Shown one piece after another: positions 44,890 to 57,100 of a stretch of DNA of 64,000 bases. Under the pieces are notes generated by a model. The model was given only the letters and a program-made list of their open reading frames with translations, made no database searches and had not been told where the DNA came from. Positions within the stretch are counted from its first letter, which is position 1. Each line of letters begins with the position of its first letter. Made by a program: the position numbers and the translations under genes. Source of the stretch: Limonium bicolor. Taxonomy: Eukaryota > Streptophyta > Magnoliopsida > Caryophyllales > Plumbaginaceae. The DNA lies in assembly GCA_023374045.1 (NCBI GenBank), contig CM041780.1:33846337-33910336 (forward strand), written 5' to 3'.

Positions 44890-45160
44890 AAAGTTGATTA
44901 TGAAAGTGCCAAACGTGGCAAAGATGATGTGCATGTCAAAATACAATCAAAGTGTATGTAGGAAACTTGTCCAAAACAAGAAATCGTTGGAAAATGTGCC
45001 AAACATGGCAATGTTAAGGATCAAAAATTGTCCAAAGCAAGACATTGCTAGAAAGTGTGTCAAATGTGGCCATGATGAGGTTTATGAAACCGAAGTGGTT
45101 ATAGGAAAGTTGTTCAAGACAAGAAATTGTTGAAAGAGGTGCCAAACGTGGCAGTGTTTG
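44890..45160. repeat. Imperfect array 3 in F (GTGCCAAACGTGGCA units)
   Basis: Four to five diverged units with a 'gtgccaaacgtggca' inverted motif (GCCA...TGGC) and 'ttgtccaaaacaagaaatc' blocks, spacing about 75-90 bases. Confidence 0.65.
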
Positions 45161-45254
45161 AAGAAAATTCTGTTTAGTGAAAAGGAAAGTGAATTATCAT
45201 TTCCTAACTATAGATTTCAGACTTGTAATTTATCTCCTACGAGATGAACATGCC

Positions 45255-45475
45255 GGGGCCGGTGGGGTATGGTGTATGATGTGAAGGTAAGGGCTATGTG
45301 GGCTTGTGTGTTTGATGTGCAGGTAAGGGCTTATGGGGCCTGTGTAGTAAAGGTGTGGAGGTAAGGGCTTATGCGGGCCAGTGTGGTGTATGAAGTGAAG
45401 GTAAGGGCTTGTGTGGCCTGAGGTGCTTGATGTGGTGGTAAGGGCTTATGTGTGCCTGTGGTGGGATAATGGTGG
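45255..45475. repeat. Tandem array 4 in F (GGTAAGGGCTTATG units)
   Basis: Five units of about 42-48 bases, 'gtgaaggtaagggcttatg' followed by 'ggcctgtgtggt'. They lie between array 3 and the extra ORF. 45475-45906 holds no recognised feature. Confidence 0.85.
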
Positions 45476-45906
45476 TGATGTTTGAGCTTTGGGTTCCAAT
45501 TGGTGTTGTCATAGCAATTGTTGGAACCAATAATTGCCCCTAGTATTTTCCCTTAAGACAATCTGAGCTAGAGTTCATGGCAATCGATCATTCCGATCGA
45601 TTGCCCCCAGTATTTCTTTGATCAAACGTGTAAATGAGTCTCGTCCTCACAGGGTCAAGGCTTATGTTCTGATTTGGTGCTTCCTAACCTACACTCGACG
45701 TGTTTGGTGTTTACGCTCGTTTCTCACCTACGGTCACAACTTCTAGACCATTGAATTTGATATTTGATGAATTTACGCATTCGATCTGTTGTTCACGTGA
45801 TTGGATACACAACTACCAAGTCGGAAGTCTTTGAGGCTTATAACGTGGCCATAGGGTGTGATGAAAGACGACGGGATCATGGAGGGATATTTGAGGTATG
45901 TGGAGC

Positions 45907-46308
45907 TTAAATGGGTGACCAAAGCTGCAACTTACGTCTTCTCTCGGATTCATCTTCCTTGTCTTGAAGTCGTCTGGCTGCTTCATGTTGACGTTGTTTT
46001 CGAGCTTCTGGACCTGGACTTTTGAAGTTGTCCTTTACACCATTTCTCTTTTCGTCATTTGGATTTCTTCGAGGCACTTCGGGTTTGCCTTTTGTTTTAT
46101 CCTTTCTTGGCTTTGCCTTCGGGGTTCTTGTGTTTCCCGGTTTTGGGCTTCGAGAGCTGTTTTGATGTGAGCTCTTTTGATCCGGTGTCACTCTGGGACC
46201 ATTTGCGGATCGCTTCGTCATGCTGATAGCGGCATTGCTTCTTTGGACTGATGAGAATGTTATCTGAGAGTCGGGCTCCTCGCCTCCTTTGGTCACCGGG
46301 TCGGACAT
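45907..46308 (-). CDS. Basic Lys/Arg-rich ORF of element F, unrecognised
   Basis: 133 codons, starting MSDPVTKGGEEPDSQ. The central part is very rich in Lys, Arg, Pro and Asn (KPRKDKTKGKPEVPRRNPND) and the tail is charged and helix-like (ARRLQDKEDESERRRKLQ). It lies downstream of gag, where pol would be expected, on the same strand. It has no known domain and may be a nucleic-acid-binding accessory protein or a chance frame. The unbroken length beside a broken gag makes it worth noting. Confidence 0.4.
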   Translation of the reverse strand: MSDPVTKGGEEPDSQITFSSVQRSNAAISMTKRSANGPRVTPDQKSSHQNSSRSPKPGNTRTPKAKPRKDKTKGKPEVPRRNPNDEKRNGVKDNFKSPGPEARKQRQHEAARRLQDKEDESERRRKLQLWSPI

Positions 46309-46315
46309 TCATCAT

Positions 46316-47099
46316 TGGCTGGGTTATTTTGTGGAGTTCATAATATCGAAAAGGGATATATGAAAGGCTCAGCGGGGGTGCCTAGGGTTTAATGACAGGG
46401 TTTACAAGCTTTTGGCTATGTGGTGTTGTACCTAGGTGCTTCGTCATTCCTGATTGTTGTATATCCGTTCTTTGTTACTTTTCACAGGTCTAAGCGTAAA
46501 TTTACAAATTATCTCCTTCGGTCGGAGTTATACCGTTTACCTCACCTTTGAATGTGGACTCACCGGAGTCGTGTAAGAATGATACGCTCTTTCACTCATG
46601 GTTTTACCACTCAAGACACTCTCGCGAGATCTTCACTCAGAGACTTGTTCACAAGCTTAACCGAAAGATTCGAAGACAACGATTCTAAACTCAGATTGCC
46701 CCAGTATTGATTTGGGGTTTGTGACAACAATTCGATAGATGTGGATTTGGAACCGCTTCGTGGGTTGTTTTGGATGTTTTGGGGTGAGTTGTGATGCTTA
46801 GCGTGGCATGTTCAACTTTTAGAAACAAGAGATAAATCGTTATGTTCCATAGTCGGGAAATGATTACTCCGTGATCCTTTTCCCTGGAAAGCATTTTGTT
46901 TTTTTTTTCTTTTTCGATGAAAGAAAAATGGTTTGTACAGGAATTGTGAAAATTGAACTATGATTTTATTTATGAATCATGAGATAATGTTGGAAATTAC
47001 AGACTTAGAGAAACTACCTAAAATGATAAAGGAAACTAACTACTACAAACATTGGAAAAACATAAAAATGACTAGTAAAGAGAAGAAATCGGAGAAAAC
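46316..47099 (-). other. Interior of F without recognisable genes
   Basis: Located where Tat/Ogre protease-RT-integrase should start; no such motif is seen in any frame. A poly-T run lies at 46898-46907. The pol region appears replaced or lost. Confidence 0.5.
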
Positions 47100-47109
47100 A
47101 CTTGAAGAT

Positions 47110-48182
47110 AGCACTCTCTGATGGTGCTTGACATGGGATTCCTACTCGGGGAGTTGAAAACCTTGATTGATAAGATCTTGGATGTGCTGCTTCAGAATTT
47201 TGCAGTTGTCGGTGTCATGACCGGGAAGCTAGTGATACCGACAATACTGGTTCAGATTCCTTCCTTTTGGGGGTCCCTTTGTCGAGGGGTGAGAGGTTGC
47301 AGCATGTTTCGTTCCTGGAGTCTTTCAAAAGCCTGGCTCAATGGTTGACCGATGTTTGTGAACTCTCTCCGACGGGAGCTCTTTCGGGATGATTCCATTG
47401 CCACAACGATTTGTCCTGGTCCTTTTATCTGTCGAACGGTGTTTACCTCATGCTGCCTAGTTCTCTTTGGGTGCCACTTTGGATACAGGCTGCTGTCCCC
47501 GAGCCATTCCCGGTGTTTTTTGAGTTCCCAAGTTTTAACTCCCCTTGGTGAATCATTTCTTCTAGGACATTAACTTGTCCCATCAGCATGTTGAAGCTAG
47601 GAAAGTATGTGAATTTCAGCTCATCACTGTATTGCTTCTGCATATTTTAATTACCATTCGGATTTGCTCTTGTTCGTCCATCTGTGTGAGCATTGCGGCT
47701 GCCTTCATCCTCCAACGCTTAACAAAATCAGACATTGATTCACCTTCTGTTTGTTGTGTGCTTGCAAGATCAGCCCTGGTGACTCCAAAACTTCTAGCGT
47801 ACTCAAAATGATGCAGAAAAGCTTCACATACCTCTTCGTAGGTCTTGGTATTTATCCTTTGAGTTATGTACCAATGCTGAGGGGTCTCATCAAGACAGTG
47901 AGCAAATACCTTGGCCTTCTGCATGTCGTTTAGCGAAAGGATGGACATTTCCCTATCGAACATTGCCAAATGAAGTTGTGGGTCGGAAGAACCTTTGAAT
48001 AGAGGAAGTGTTGGCAATTTCAACCTTGGAGGGAGATCAACCTTGGGATATAATCCAGTGGAAAAGTAGTCAAAACCGGCTGGCTTGTTGGCCCTCTCCA
48101 TACGCTCAATCTTTTCCAGCATCCCATTGAATTCTTCGGCTAACTGGGCATCCATGTTGATTGGATTTCCTCCCTCTGCCAT
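47110..48182 (-). pseudogene. gag: gag of element F (Tat/Ogre-like), frameshifted
   Basis: Starts MAEGGNPINMDAQLAEEF (ATG complement at 48180-48182). A coiled-coil-like EEFNGMLEKIERMERANK precedes the capsid domain LPPRLKLPTLPLFKGSSDP...HCLDETPQHWY...FEYARSFGVTRADL (retrotransposon gag family). One A appears lost near 47640, after which the frame continues as MQKQYSDELKFTYFPSF (to a stop at 47443). Further downstream in shifted frames (47140-47240) is NQYCRYH then GHDTDNCKILKQHIQDL, the Cys/His segment typical of Athila/Tat Gag. At least three frame breaks mean no full Gag is made. Confidence 0.85.
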
Positions 48183-49400
48183 TCTTTGAGATTTGGGCTT
48201 ATCTGTTGGAAAACAAAAGTGACCTGAGCTAAAAATTCTGGGCCACAAAGAAGTTTTAGGCTAAAACTTGTTTGGGCTACAAGAAAAGCACATGAGCTGG
48301 AATGTTTTGAAAATTGTGGGTTGGCACTGAGGCCCGAAATGAGTTGGAAGAGAGGCACATGGGCCGGAATGATTCATGAGCTGTGAGCTGGTGCCTAAGC
48401 TGAAATGTTCTGAGAATTGGGCGCTTGGGCCAGAATGTGTTTGGGTTAAAAGTAAAGCGCATGGGCTGAAGTGATTTATAAGCCATGTTCTGGATGTGAA
48501 TTGGTATTTGGGCCGAGTAATTATGATTGGGGCTGAAGATGATACCCGTGTCTAGGATCGTGGGTCAAAGCCCGAGTGAAAAGTCTTCCTGGACTAGAAA
48601 GGGCCTTGAAATGGAAAGGCCTGATGGATTTTTATGGATTGCTTCAGGTGGATTTGTTTTCCGTGGGCCTAGAGCTAAATTGGTAATTCAAATTGGGCTG
48701 AAAGATAAATCACCTAAATCTAAACTTTTGGGCCGAAGCCCGAACAAATAACTCACACATTCAAATCAAGCAGGGTCTTTGGGCCGCAAACAATAAAGCC
48801 GCGATATCGGGTTGGGCTGAGTTGATGTAGGAGATGTTCCAATCAATTTCTAGGCTGGGTAGTTGGCCGATCATGCAGGTAAACAAGGCCCACACAAATT
48901 CAACATGTCCTCACTAGATGTTAAGATTAAACTAGGTATGGATCGATCCGGAGAGGTGCTAGGGGCATGGGCCCAGGTCGTCACAAAGGAATAAGGCTTG
49001 CACGCTATTCTCTTTGGGCTTCCCCACTTTTTTCACATCACCTGAAGGTGTGCGTCTACGGTCGGGTCTTTGACTGACCAAACAATAGGCTAGGTAAGGG
49101 CACTGCCAGGAAAACGCTTGGGGCTAAAGCCCAGGTATTAAGGGGATGTGGTTAGACGACATCCTCCTCTTTTCCCCCACTTATTCACATCACCTAAAAG
49201 GTGTGAGTCCCTGACAGGGGACCCTCAAACGGGTCCCGGGGTGAAATCGGTTTGTGTGGACCCTCGCTCTCATATGATGCAAAGGTGCCGAAATTAAAGT
49301 GCGCACAAAAGTAAACAAACAAAGTAATAAAGCCATAAATAAACAATTTCGAGTTAAGCCTTCTTTCTTAAAATTAAACAAGTTAAAATTAAGAAGTTTG
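48183..49400 (-). other. 5' untranslated leader of element F
   Basis: 1.2 kb between PBS and gag start. It is rich in 'gggccgga/gggctgaa' words (48280-48800) that recur irregularly, and has 'ccccac' + 'ttcacatcacctgaaggtgtg' duplicated around 49022-49056 and 49172-49205. No coding seen; packaging signals are usually here. Confidence 0.5.
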
Positions 49401-49418
49401 TCCCCAGCAGAGTCGCCA
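49401..49418 (-). other. Primer-binding site of element F
   Basis: Complement reads TGGCGACTCTGCTGGGGA, three bases inside the LTR end; typical for plant Tat/Ogre elements. Identical to 41045-41062. Confidence 0.85.
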
Positions 49419-49421
49419 GTC

Positions 49422-51171
49422 TGTGAGCCTCGATTTTAACCTTATCCTATGTTGATTAAATTGATTGGGATCTAGTCGGGTTTTAGGTCCACTTATAGCC
49501 TAAGATTAATAACTATGTCATAAAACAATAATTATTAAAACCTAAGCTAGCTCACTGGAACCTATTATGAGTCGCCACCTAATTTTAACCTAGATCAAAT
49601 TAGGAAACGAGAGTTCGGGTTCGGGGGCTTGATATTCGACTTAATTAGGGTTCAATTACTTTCATTACCCCTAGAAGTCATTTTTCCTCTACTTAGTTTA
49701 ATTACGGCTTATTACGAGTCGTTTTAACCTAAGTGCGCGAGCTTCTATTTTTGTTTTGTTTTTTAGCATTTTTTGACTGAAAATAAAAGTGAAAGTTGAA
49801 ATTACCTAAACTAGGGTTTCGGAGGCAGAATTAGGTCAAATTTTGTTCCGTCCGTAGCCACGGACCTAATGTCCGTAACCACGGACCCTAGTTAACCTAT
49901 GTGAAAATAAAAGTCGAATTAAACAGAAAACAAAAATTTGAAAAGTCCGGGCCACGGACAGGATGTCCGTAGGCCCGGACATAGTTTAGCAAAACCTAAA
50001 ATTTTAAAATTTTAAAATCCCGCCGCCTTCCGTGGGTGTCCGTGGCCACGGACAACCGTCCGTGGTCCCGGACCATAGGTCCGAGATCCCGGACCACCCA
50101 CGGACAGGGGTTGTATGGTGGTTCCCGAAGGTGTTTCGGCTCAAAATTTATGCACGTGTAGCCTGAAAGGTATACAATTCGTTAGTAATTGAAAGATTGC
50201 AGTTTGAAGTCGAATTATGTATGAAACTTGACGAACAAGTAACAAGGCAGAAACAAAAGTAATTAGCAATACAGAAGCATAAAAAGGTCAGTTTGAACCC
50301 AAAATTTGACAGAGAGTTAATAAGGCCGTGGAGAGTTAGAAAAGTAGAATTGCAACCTGTTTTACCTTCGAAATCAGGAGGATTCTTCACGTCGGGATTC
50401 TTCGGAGGCTCCGATGGTGCCGGTTCCGGATTGAGTTTGACCCGAGCTTCTGGTTGTTGATTGTTGAAGGTGTTCTTCACGTTTTGGAGGTGGTTTGGTT
50501 GATGTTTGATGATTGTTGATGTGTTGGGAGTTGAAAAATGTGTTTAGATGGTGATTTCGGGGGATTTTTGATGTGATTTTGGTGTTTGGATGTGTAAAAA
50601 CGTGAAGAAATGAGACGGCTGCCTTCTTTGAAGGTCTAGGGTTCTTGAGGTTTCTTTTGATCATGGGATAAGGTTCCTTATATAGGCTTCCTTAAAGATA
50701 GAAAAATCCGGTAAAAAACCGAGATTTACCGACGTTTTAGCTCAAGGGCTTCCAAAAGGAATTTGATTATGAAATTTTACACATGGGTAAAGGATGATAT
50801 TTCCGAATTTTCTAAAGTGGAATCGAATTTTTTGGACATTGGAATTTTTTAAATTCAATTTCTCGTCAGATTCAATCAGAAATTGCTAAATGATTGGAAA
50901 TTCGAAAAATCAAAATTCCAACACCATTATGCTTCAAATGTCATCCTCTATCATGGGTTAAAATTTCAAAGCATTTTGAATTGATTTGACCCTTATTAGG
51001 AGGAGAGAGAAAGCCTATAGGGGGCTAGGAGCCTTGAACAATTACGAAAATGCCCATAGAGATAACTAAGCAGTCCCTAGTACTCTAAAATGTGCCGATC
51101 GGACTGGGAACCCTCGCTACTAGCCTATTAGTAGAGACTCTCTTCGGGGGGTTGAAATTTTGGGTATAACA
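49422..51171 (-). repeat. 5' LTR of element F (right copy)
   Basis: 1750 bases matching the left copy with scattered indels (for example 'ttttaaaatttt' longer at 50001-50016). Palindromic cluster at 49848-50105. Followed by the CCAGC duplication. Confidence 0.92.
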
Positions 51172-51176
51172 CCAGC

Positions 51177-54072
51177 ACTCCATCTTCTCCTTATCTTTGA
51201 GCACTCATCCCTTGTCCAAAAGCCATAAAAATTATACCGTTGGAATCCTCTTGTCAAGGAGATCGTTTTACACTTTTCAAAAATCAAAAATCTCCATCTT
51301 CATTTTCATGGGTGTAATCGTTTGTGGAGCCTATGGAACACCATTTGGAGCTTCATCTTCTTCTTGTTGTTCTAAGGTAAGAAAATGAATCAAAGCCCTC
51401 CTTTTTCAGCTTTTCCCTTGTAAAATCAAAAACCCACGTTGAACTCCCATTGCTCCTTGTTCAGCTGGTTTGGCATTTCAAAAGGGGAGCTGAAGCATTG
51501 CCATTTTTCTAGTCAAACCCTCATTTAGAAGTTCAAGGTAATACTTCCTAAGACTTTTAAGTGTTCTCTTATAAGTTAGGGTTTGATTCTTACGTTAGAA
51601 CTTTTACTAGCTTGTGTGTGTATGTGTACTCCTTGGAATGTGGCTGTCGCTTGTCCTAATTAAAAGCAAGAAACAAGAAAATTAGAACAAAGAAGGAAAG
51701 AGGAGCAAGAAAGGAGAAGGAGAGAAAGGAGAGAGAATCAAGAGACTTAAGGTAATGGATCACCTCTGTACAGAATTTTAAGGGTTATGTATAGATAAGT
51801 ATATTGCTTTGGTATAGTGTAGAGCTACTGTAATGGTAGAGAAGGAAATGGAATATGTTAGTATTGACTATACTGATGAAATAGAAGCTTTTGAACCAAC
51901 TGAAGGAAATGCTAAGTGTGGGAATTAAATGTGTGGTGAGTGTTCAGAATTTTGTGTGAATGATGTATATTTTGAACAGGGATGTGGAACTGTGTTGAAG
52001 GAGCAAAACAATGTGGTGAGAATACTTAGAAATGTAGGGAAACTCTGTCTAATTTTGGCTAGGAAATAAAGGACTTGAGTGCTGGTTGAGAAGAAAGAAC
52101 ATGGTATGTTCAGAGGAGGTAAATGTGTGATCATCACCTTGGAATGTATTTAGGAGGAATAGGTGTAGTTGAGTAGAACTAGAAATGGAGTAATGTGAGG
52201 TGTTTAACCAAGTTATGCTAGATGAGGAACCATTTAGCTAGTGGGAAGAATGAAGGAAAAATCTGTAGCAGCAAATGAGGAAGAAAAACTGTAATAGAAG
52301 AAAAACTAGCAGTGAAAAACGTGGAAGTTATCAGTGGTTGAGTGATGAGTATAATGATTGGATTGAGGAGGTTTTGTGTGCCTAATTGGTGTAAAAACAT
52401 GTTAGATTACATGGGGAAAGATTAGGAAAGGATTGAGTATGAATTAGGGGTTGAAAGGAGGCTTAAAAACTGCAATTTAAGGTATGACAGGGATGGTCCG
52501 GGTTTACAAACCGGTACACAAACCCGGACCACCCCAAAAACACACCAGAAACGCATTCCAGGGTATGCTCCGGGTTTGTATCCCGGTACACATACCTGGA
52601 CCAGACTAAAAACACGCCAGAAACTGAATTCCAGCTTTGGTCCGGGTTTGTATCCCCGAACACAAACCCGGACTACCCCAAAAATTGCCCAGAATGTGTT
52701 TTAATGCATTCTAATGATGGGGGTTTGAATGGTAATGATAGTATAAGGTAATTAAGACTTGATTAATGATGTTTAATGGTCATTAGGGGCATAAACAAGC
52801 TGGGAAGTAATGAGAAGAGAAGTAATGAGAAGTAAGTAACTCAAGTAAATGGACTTGAATAGTAATGAATTAGTAAGTATAAACTGGGAAACATTAGGAA
52901 AGTAATGAGTAAGGTTAATTATAGATAATTAACCACCCAAATCTATGTATGTGATAGGATTCAAATAGTTGAACACCGAAGGGAGTCGGTGAGTCCAAAT
53001 CAACGGTGAAAGGTATGATTTCTTCATGCTCTATATCCTAACCTGGTTACCCCGATTTATGTGCTTATTTGACATCCTAACCACAGCCCAAACCCCTTAA
53101 ATGAGTAGCATCCTGGATTAGTGAGCCACCTAAAGCCCGGTGGTGGGACGGTGTAGTCCCTGCCTGGAGGTCACTACGACTTGACTTGAGTAAGTAAGTA
53201 AGTAAGTAAAGTATTGTATGAGTAATGGTCTTGGCTAGTGTAAGTCATTGACCCTGAGTAAAAGAGTAATGACCAGATTAACCCGGATGGGTAAATGAAG
53301 CTAACAAGCATTGTGTATGTATTGTGTAAGCGTATTTCTACAAAGGTAAGTATGTATGTTGACTTGTATGTATTGAAATGTATGTATGTATTCTTTGTGA
53401 TGTATTGTAGTATTATGAATGAAGCATGTATGTATGTATGAGTAAAATGAATTGCATGTATTCGACCAAGTGGTCGGCGTACCCTCGCTAGTACGCGGGG
53501 TATACAGAAGTCATATGCAGCGTAAGCTGAGCCCCTTGGGGCATTGTTTTATTGTACATGTACCCTAAGCGGTTATGGTCACAGTAAGAGACCGGCAACT
53601 ATGCTTAGATAGCTAGGGATGAATTGTAGATAGTAGGAATGGTATAAGGCTTGTAGCCCTTGATGTAGAAGTGTACCAGGGGTACACCACTATGTAATTG
53701 CAAGTATGTAGTTGTGAGGAATGGGTAGAAGCTAGACTCTTAATGAGTATGTATAAACTTGAAAGAATTATTGTATTTGGATTGGATCTTAGCAAACTCG
53801 GTGTATTGTAATGTATTGTATTATGGGGTGGTTGTATTGAATGGAGCATTGTAGTACTTGATTGGTAATTGGAGTATGTATCGTAATTGTGTAGTACTCG
53901 GGTATTCCGGTCCATCAAACCGATGCTGTAAGTAGTAGTAGGCCTTGTAAGTCACGTGGGTGGCTGACGGCATTGTATCACCCACTGTTGTGTAAGTAAG
54001 TATCCGCTGCGAAGGTATGTAAGTATGAGGTGATTAGACGGTAATGACGGTATTAGCGGTAGGGGTGTTACA
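51177..54072 (+). repeat. 5' LTR of element C, second part
   Basis: Continues the LTR after element F; 51177-52150 matches 60622-61608. It contains donor-like sites 51377, 51539 and 51752, a GC-rich array (52480-52690), the TAAAGCCCGGTGGTG region (53131), the GTCGGCGTACCC region (53472), the hairpin (53947-53968, one arm partly mismatched) and the end GGGGTGTTACA (54062-54072). Total LTR without F is about 3.64 kb. Confidence 0.9.
52480..52690. repeat. GC-rich palindromic array in LTR C
   Basis: Three units of about 65-70 bases: GGTCCGGGTTTG...CCCGGTACACAAACCCGGACC, with complementary arms GGTCCGGGTTTGT and ACAAACCCGGACC, and spacer 'accccaaaaacacaccagaaac'. The sequence is unrelated to the A, B and G arrays. 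Confidence 0.85.
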
Positions 54073-54077
54073 AAAAG

Positions 54078-54104
54078 TGGTATCAGAGCGAAGTATTTCT
54101 CTGA
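54078..54104 (+). other. tRNA-Met primer-binding site with stem, element C
   Basis: TGGTATCAGAGC at 54078-54089, 5 bases after the LTR. TCAGAG and CTCTGA (54083-54088, 54099-54104) form a 6-bp stem; two inner pairs seen in A and B are lost here. Confidence 0.85.
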
Positions 54105-57100
54105 TGACTGGAAATACGAGTTTAGGAAATACCGAGTTAGGAACTAGAAGCCTGGGGCTAAGGGCTGAGTGATAGCGTTAGAGATACGCTAGTTAGGAAC
54201 TCCTGGTGTACCGGATACCTACAATATCAGTCCCGCCCACCGCATTTCCCATTGTATAAATTGGGAAAGAACGCCAGAGAGAAGGAAAGTCCTCTCATAC
54301 TCGGGAAAACCGATCTAGCAGTTGTGCAATCATTATACGGTAAAACAAGAATCCGACATAAAGTACATTCCAAGAATTGGAAGTCCAGAGATGGTTCCCG
54401 GTTGAACGACAATATCCGCACTTAATAGTGGTAGAATGAGTACTCTAACCATAAGGAATCTACCACTTACAACAGCATGGGGCGACGTGCTTAGCAGTCA
54501 CGAAAGCTGGCTAGTCAACTAGCAGCAGGAAAAGAAGCACTAAGCGTGCAACAGAGCGGAAAAGAAGAAGAGTAACAAAACCCGAGACATTAGTCTACGG
54601 GACAGTAATGGCTAAATAACACCACCAATGCTAGCTGACTAAGGACATAGTCGGGAGGGGTTAACTCCAAAACTACAACACCAAAGAGGTAACAACACCT
54701 GGCCAGTACGCTTCACAGCTACGAGAACAATCACAAGATATAATCTGACAGGACTACGGAAGTAGTGCCTAGACAAGTTCAGGCTCAAAACCACGGTAAA
54801 CATGTGGGGGCGAGCAACAAGAAAAACACGAGGCAAATAGATAAGGATCTCCAAGGATTGGAGAAATATCCCGATCAACGACAGTCATGTCAAGATCACT
54901 GAGAAGATACTTAAAAGATCGAGTATCCCAAACATAAATCAATAGATCAAAGAAAGAGTCATCGAGACTATCAAATACGAGTGGAAACCATACTGTGACT
55001 GGTATAGGTTTGCCCAAAAACCACCAGTACCGCGCACTTGCCACGACAAGTGCAGTAAGAACAGGAACATGTAGAGGAACCTTAACATACCACAAGTACT
55101 TAGTAATGTACTGTAACCGTAACGAACAACTGCAGGATCACACATCCTAAAAACTGGAAGAATGGAACCTTGGAAAGGCCTAACGGCCCGACCCTTGTAT
55201 TATGAACATACTAGTCAGCGAGAAGCTAGACTTGGTCAAGACCGCAGACTTGGCTACGCCATGAAGAACTTCTTTTAATACTGAACTGTTATTTCAAAAC
55301 CCAAATTTTTCTTTCAAACCACAACCCTTCTTTAAAACCCCAGGTTTTTTTAACCAAACCAACAGAATTACGATGAGTATCATAGAAGGATATAAGAGGA
55401 GTTGATAATAGAATACTTCACCTAGGCGTGTGACAAGCACTACGAGTATACCCAAATACGGGATGTGGGACGACCGCACTCCGAGGAGCTTGCGGGCCTA
55501 ATAGATAGTGGGGTAAGTGGTAACGTATCAACAAGGTACCCCACGTTTGTATACGTAGTGTACGAAACACGGGAAGTAGTCAACTCTGTTCTACGGACCA
55601 TGAGTAAGATCAAACCAGAACAACTAGACACTTCAGACGATCAAGGAGAAGGAACTCAACTAAGTAATAAGTATAAAAGAACTCAGAGAATCCATCAGAA
55701 GATAAGGAATGAGAATTCGGAAGTGCAAAGAACGCAGACTAGTAAGTGTAGACATGGGATATGTCTCAAGGACTTCAAGCAAATACATGACCGCTGGAAA
55801 GGATACCCAGCCTAAACATAGTAAGACAAATGCCTAACGTGAACACAAACAATGTCCAATAAACGGAACAGAGTTCTCTAGAGCGATCGCAAGATTACCA
55901 CGAAGTATAATCCATCATTGGAGAGGATTTTGAACTAGTCATAAGCACTAGGAGAAAGTATAAACAGTCTACCCAAGAATGGGAGACGTTATAAACCCAA
56001 AAGGGGATAGCTCAAATACAATACCATAAGGCAGTATAGTGGACACAACATAACATAAACATTAGCCGGATGTAACGGCATAAACCAACAACACTCAGGA
56101 GCAATCCTTGAAGGGTGTCTGAATTAACAACAGTTGAACGAAGCGTCATGATAAGAGCATGGAAGCTAGAACGAACACTCGGTTAGAACACCGAAGGGAT
56201 TTCACTTAACAGGAAATTCCCTCAACATTAAAGGCACTGATTAACACCAGAATGCTAAAGGCCTCCCATGAATGGAAGTGTGATGCCACGACTTACCATG
56301 GAGCCCAGTAATACCTCCAACCTATAGGGTATACAAGGAGTGGAAACAGGTATAAGCAGCTGCAAAGAGCATAGCTCGCGGCAATTTGGCTTAAAAGCCA
56401 TAAACCAAATATGTTATGTAAACTTAAAAGGTTGCAAAACTCACACCAATTACTAACAGGACTTGCAAGAGATATTGCTTCATACGACAAACAGATCGAC
56501 GACTGAACCACCCAATTTGAGCTCAACATCATAAGTGGCTTGGAGTAATGGCTACCTCAATGTCACTGTCACTAGAGCATCAGTCTAGTATACTATTGAC
56601 GAAGCTTTAATTACCCTTCATGCCTTCTGTAGCAATGGTAACACATAGGCATAGGAATCTTGATAATGCCAACATTGGCCTAGTCCCCACTTGGACACTA
56701 TAGGAAACCCGAGGAAAGACACCTCTCATTAACCAAAGACCATCAATGCGGTAATAATGTGATCCCTTAGAAAAGGCTTCCATCTATCATAACAGCAAAG
56801 CTCGCGCATGTAGATATTGCCAAGAGACAATCGAATAAGAAAATGAGATTTCCAAACCACTACGCCTAGAAAGAGGCTTTGAGAGCAATTGTGGAGACCG
56901 AAGAAGAGTCGGTTGAGTAACAAACACATAATGTGTATAATGTAGACTGTAGAAGCACATCGCATAAAGAGCATAGAGACTTGAAGGAGTAAGTATACTC
57001 CACATGCAACCAAGAACATGGTAAACCTTGTCGTGAGACTTATGAGTGGAAACTAACCTCTCAACAAGAACTTTCATTTATCAGTAATAGAGTACTCTTG

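Larger units (their letters stand above)
41957..51171 (-). mobile_element. Element F: Tat/Ogre-like non-autonomous element with gag only
   Basis: Two 1750-base LTRs (41957-43706 and 49422-51171) with ends TGTTATACCC...GGCTCACA on the minus strand, flanked by the 5-bp duplication CCAGC (41952-41956, 51172-51176). The PBS TGGCGACTCTGCTGGGGA lies 3 bases inside the right LTR (complement of 49401-49418). A purine-rich tract abuts the left LTR (43707-43723). The 5.7 kb interior has a broken gag, an extra basic ORF and four tandem arrays, but no pol. The LTRs are highly similar, and it is inserted in the 5' LTR of C, so it is younger than C. Confidence 0.92.
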
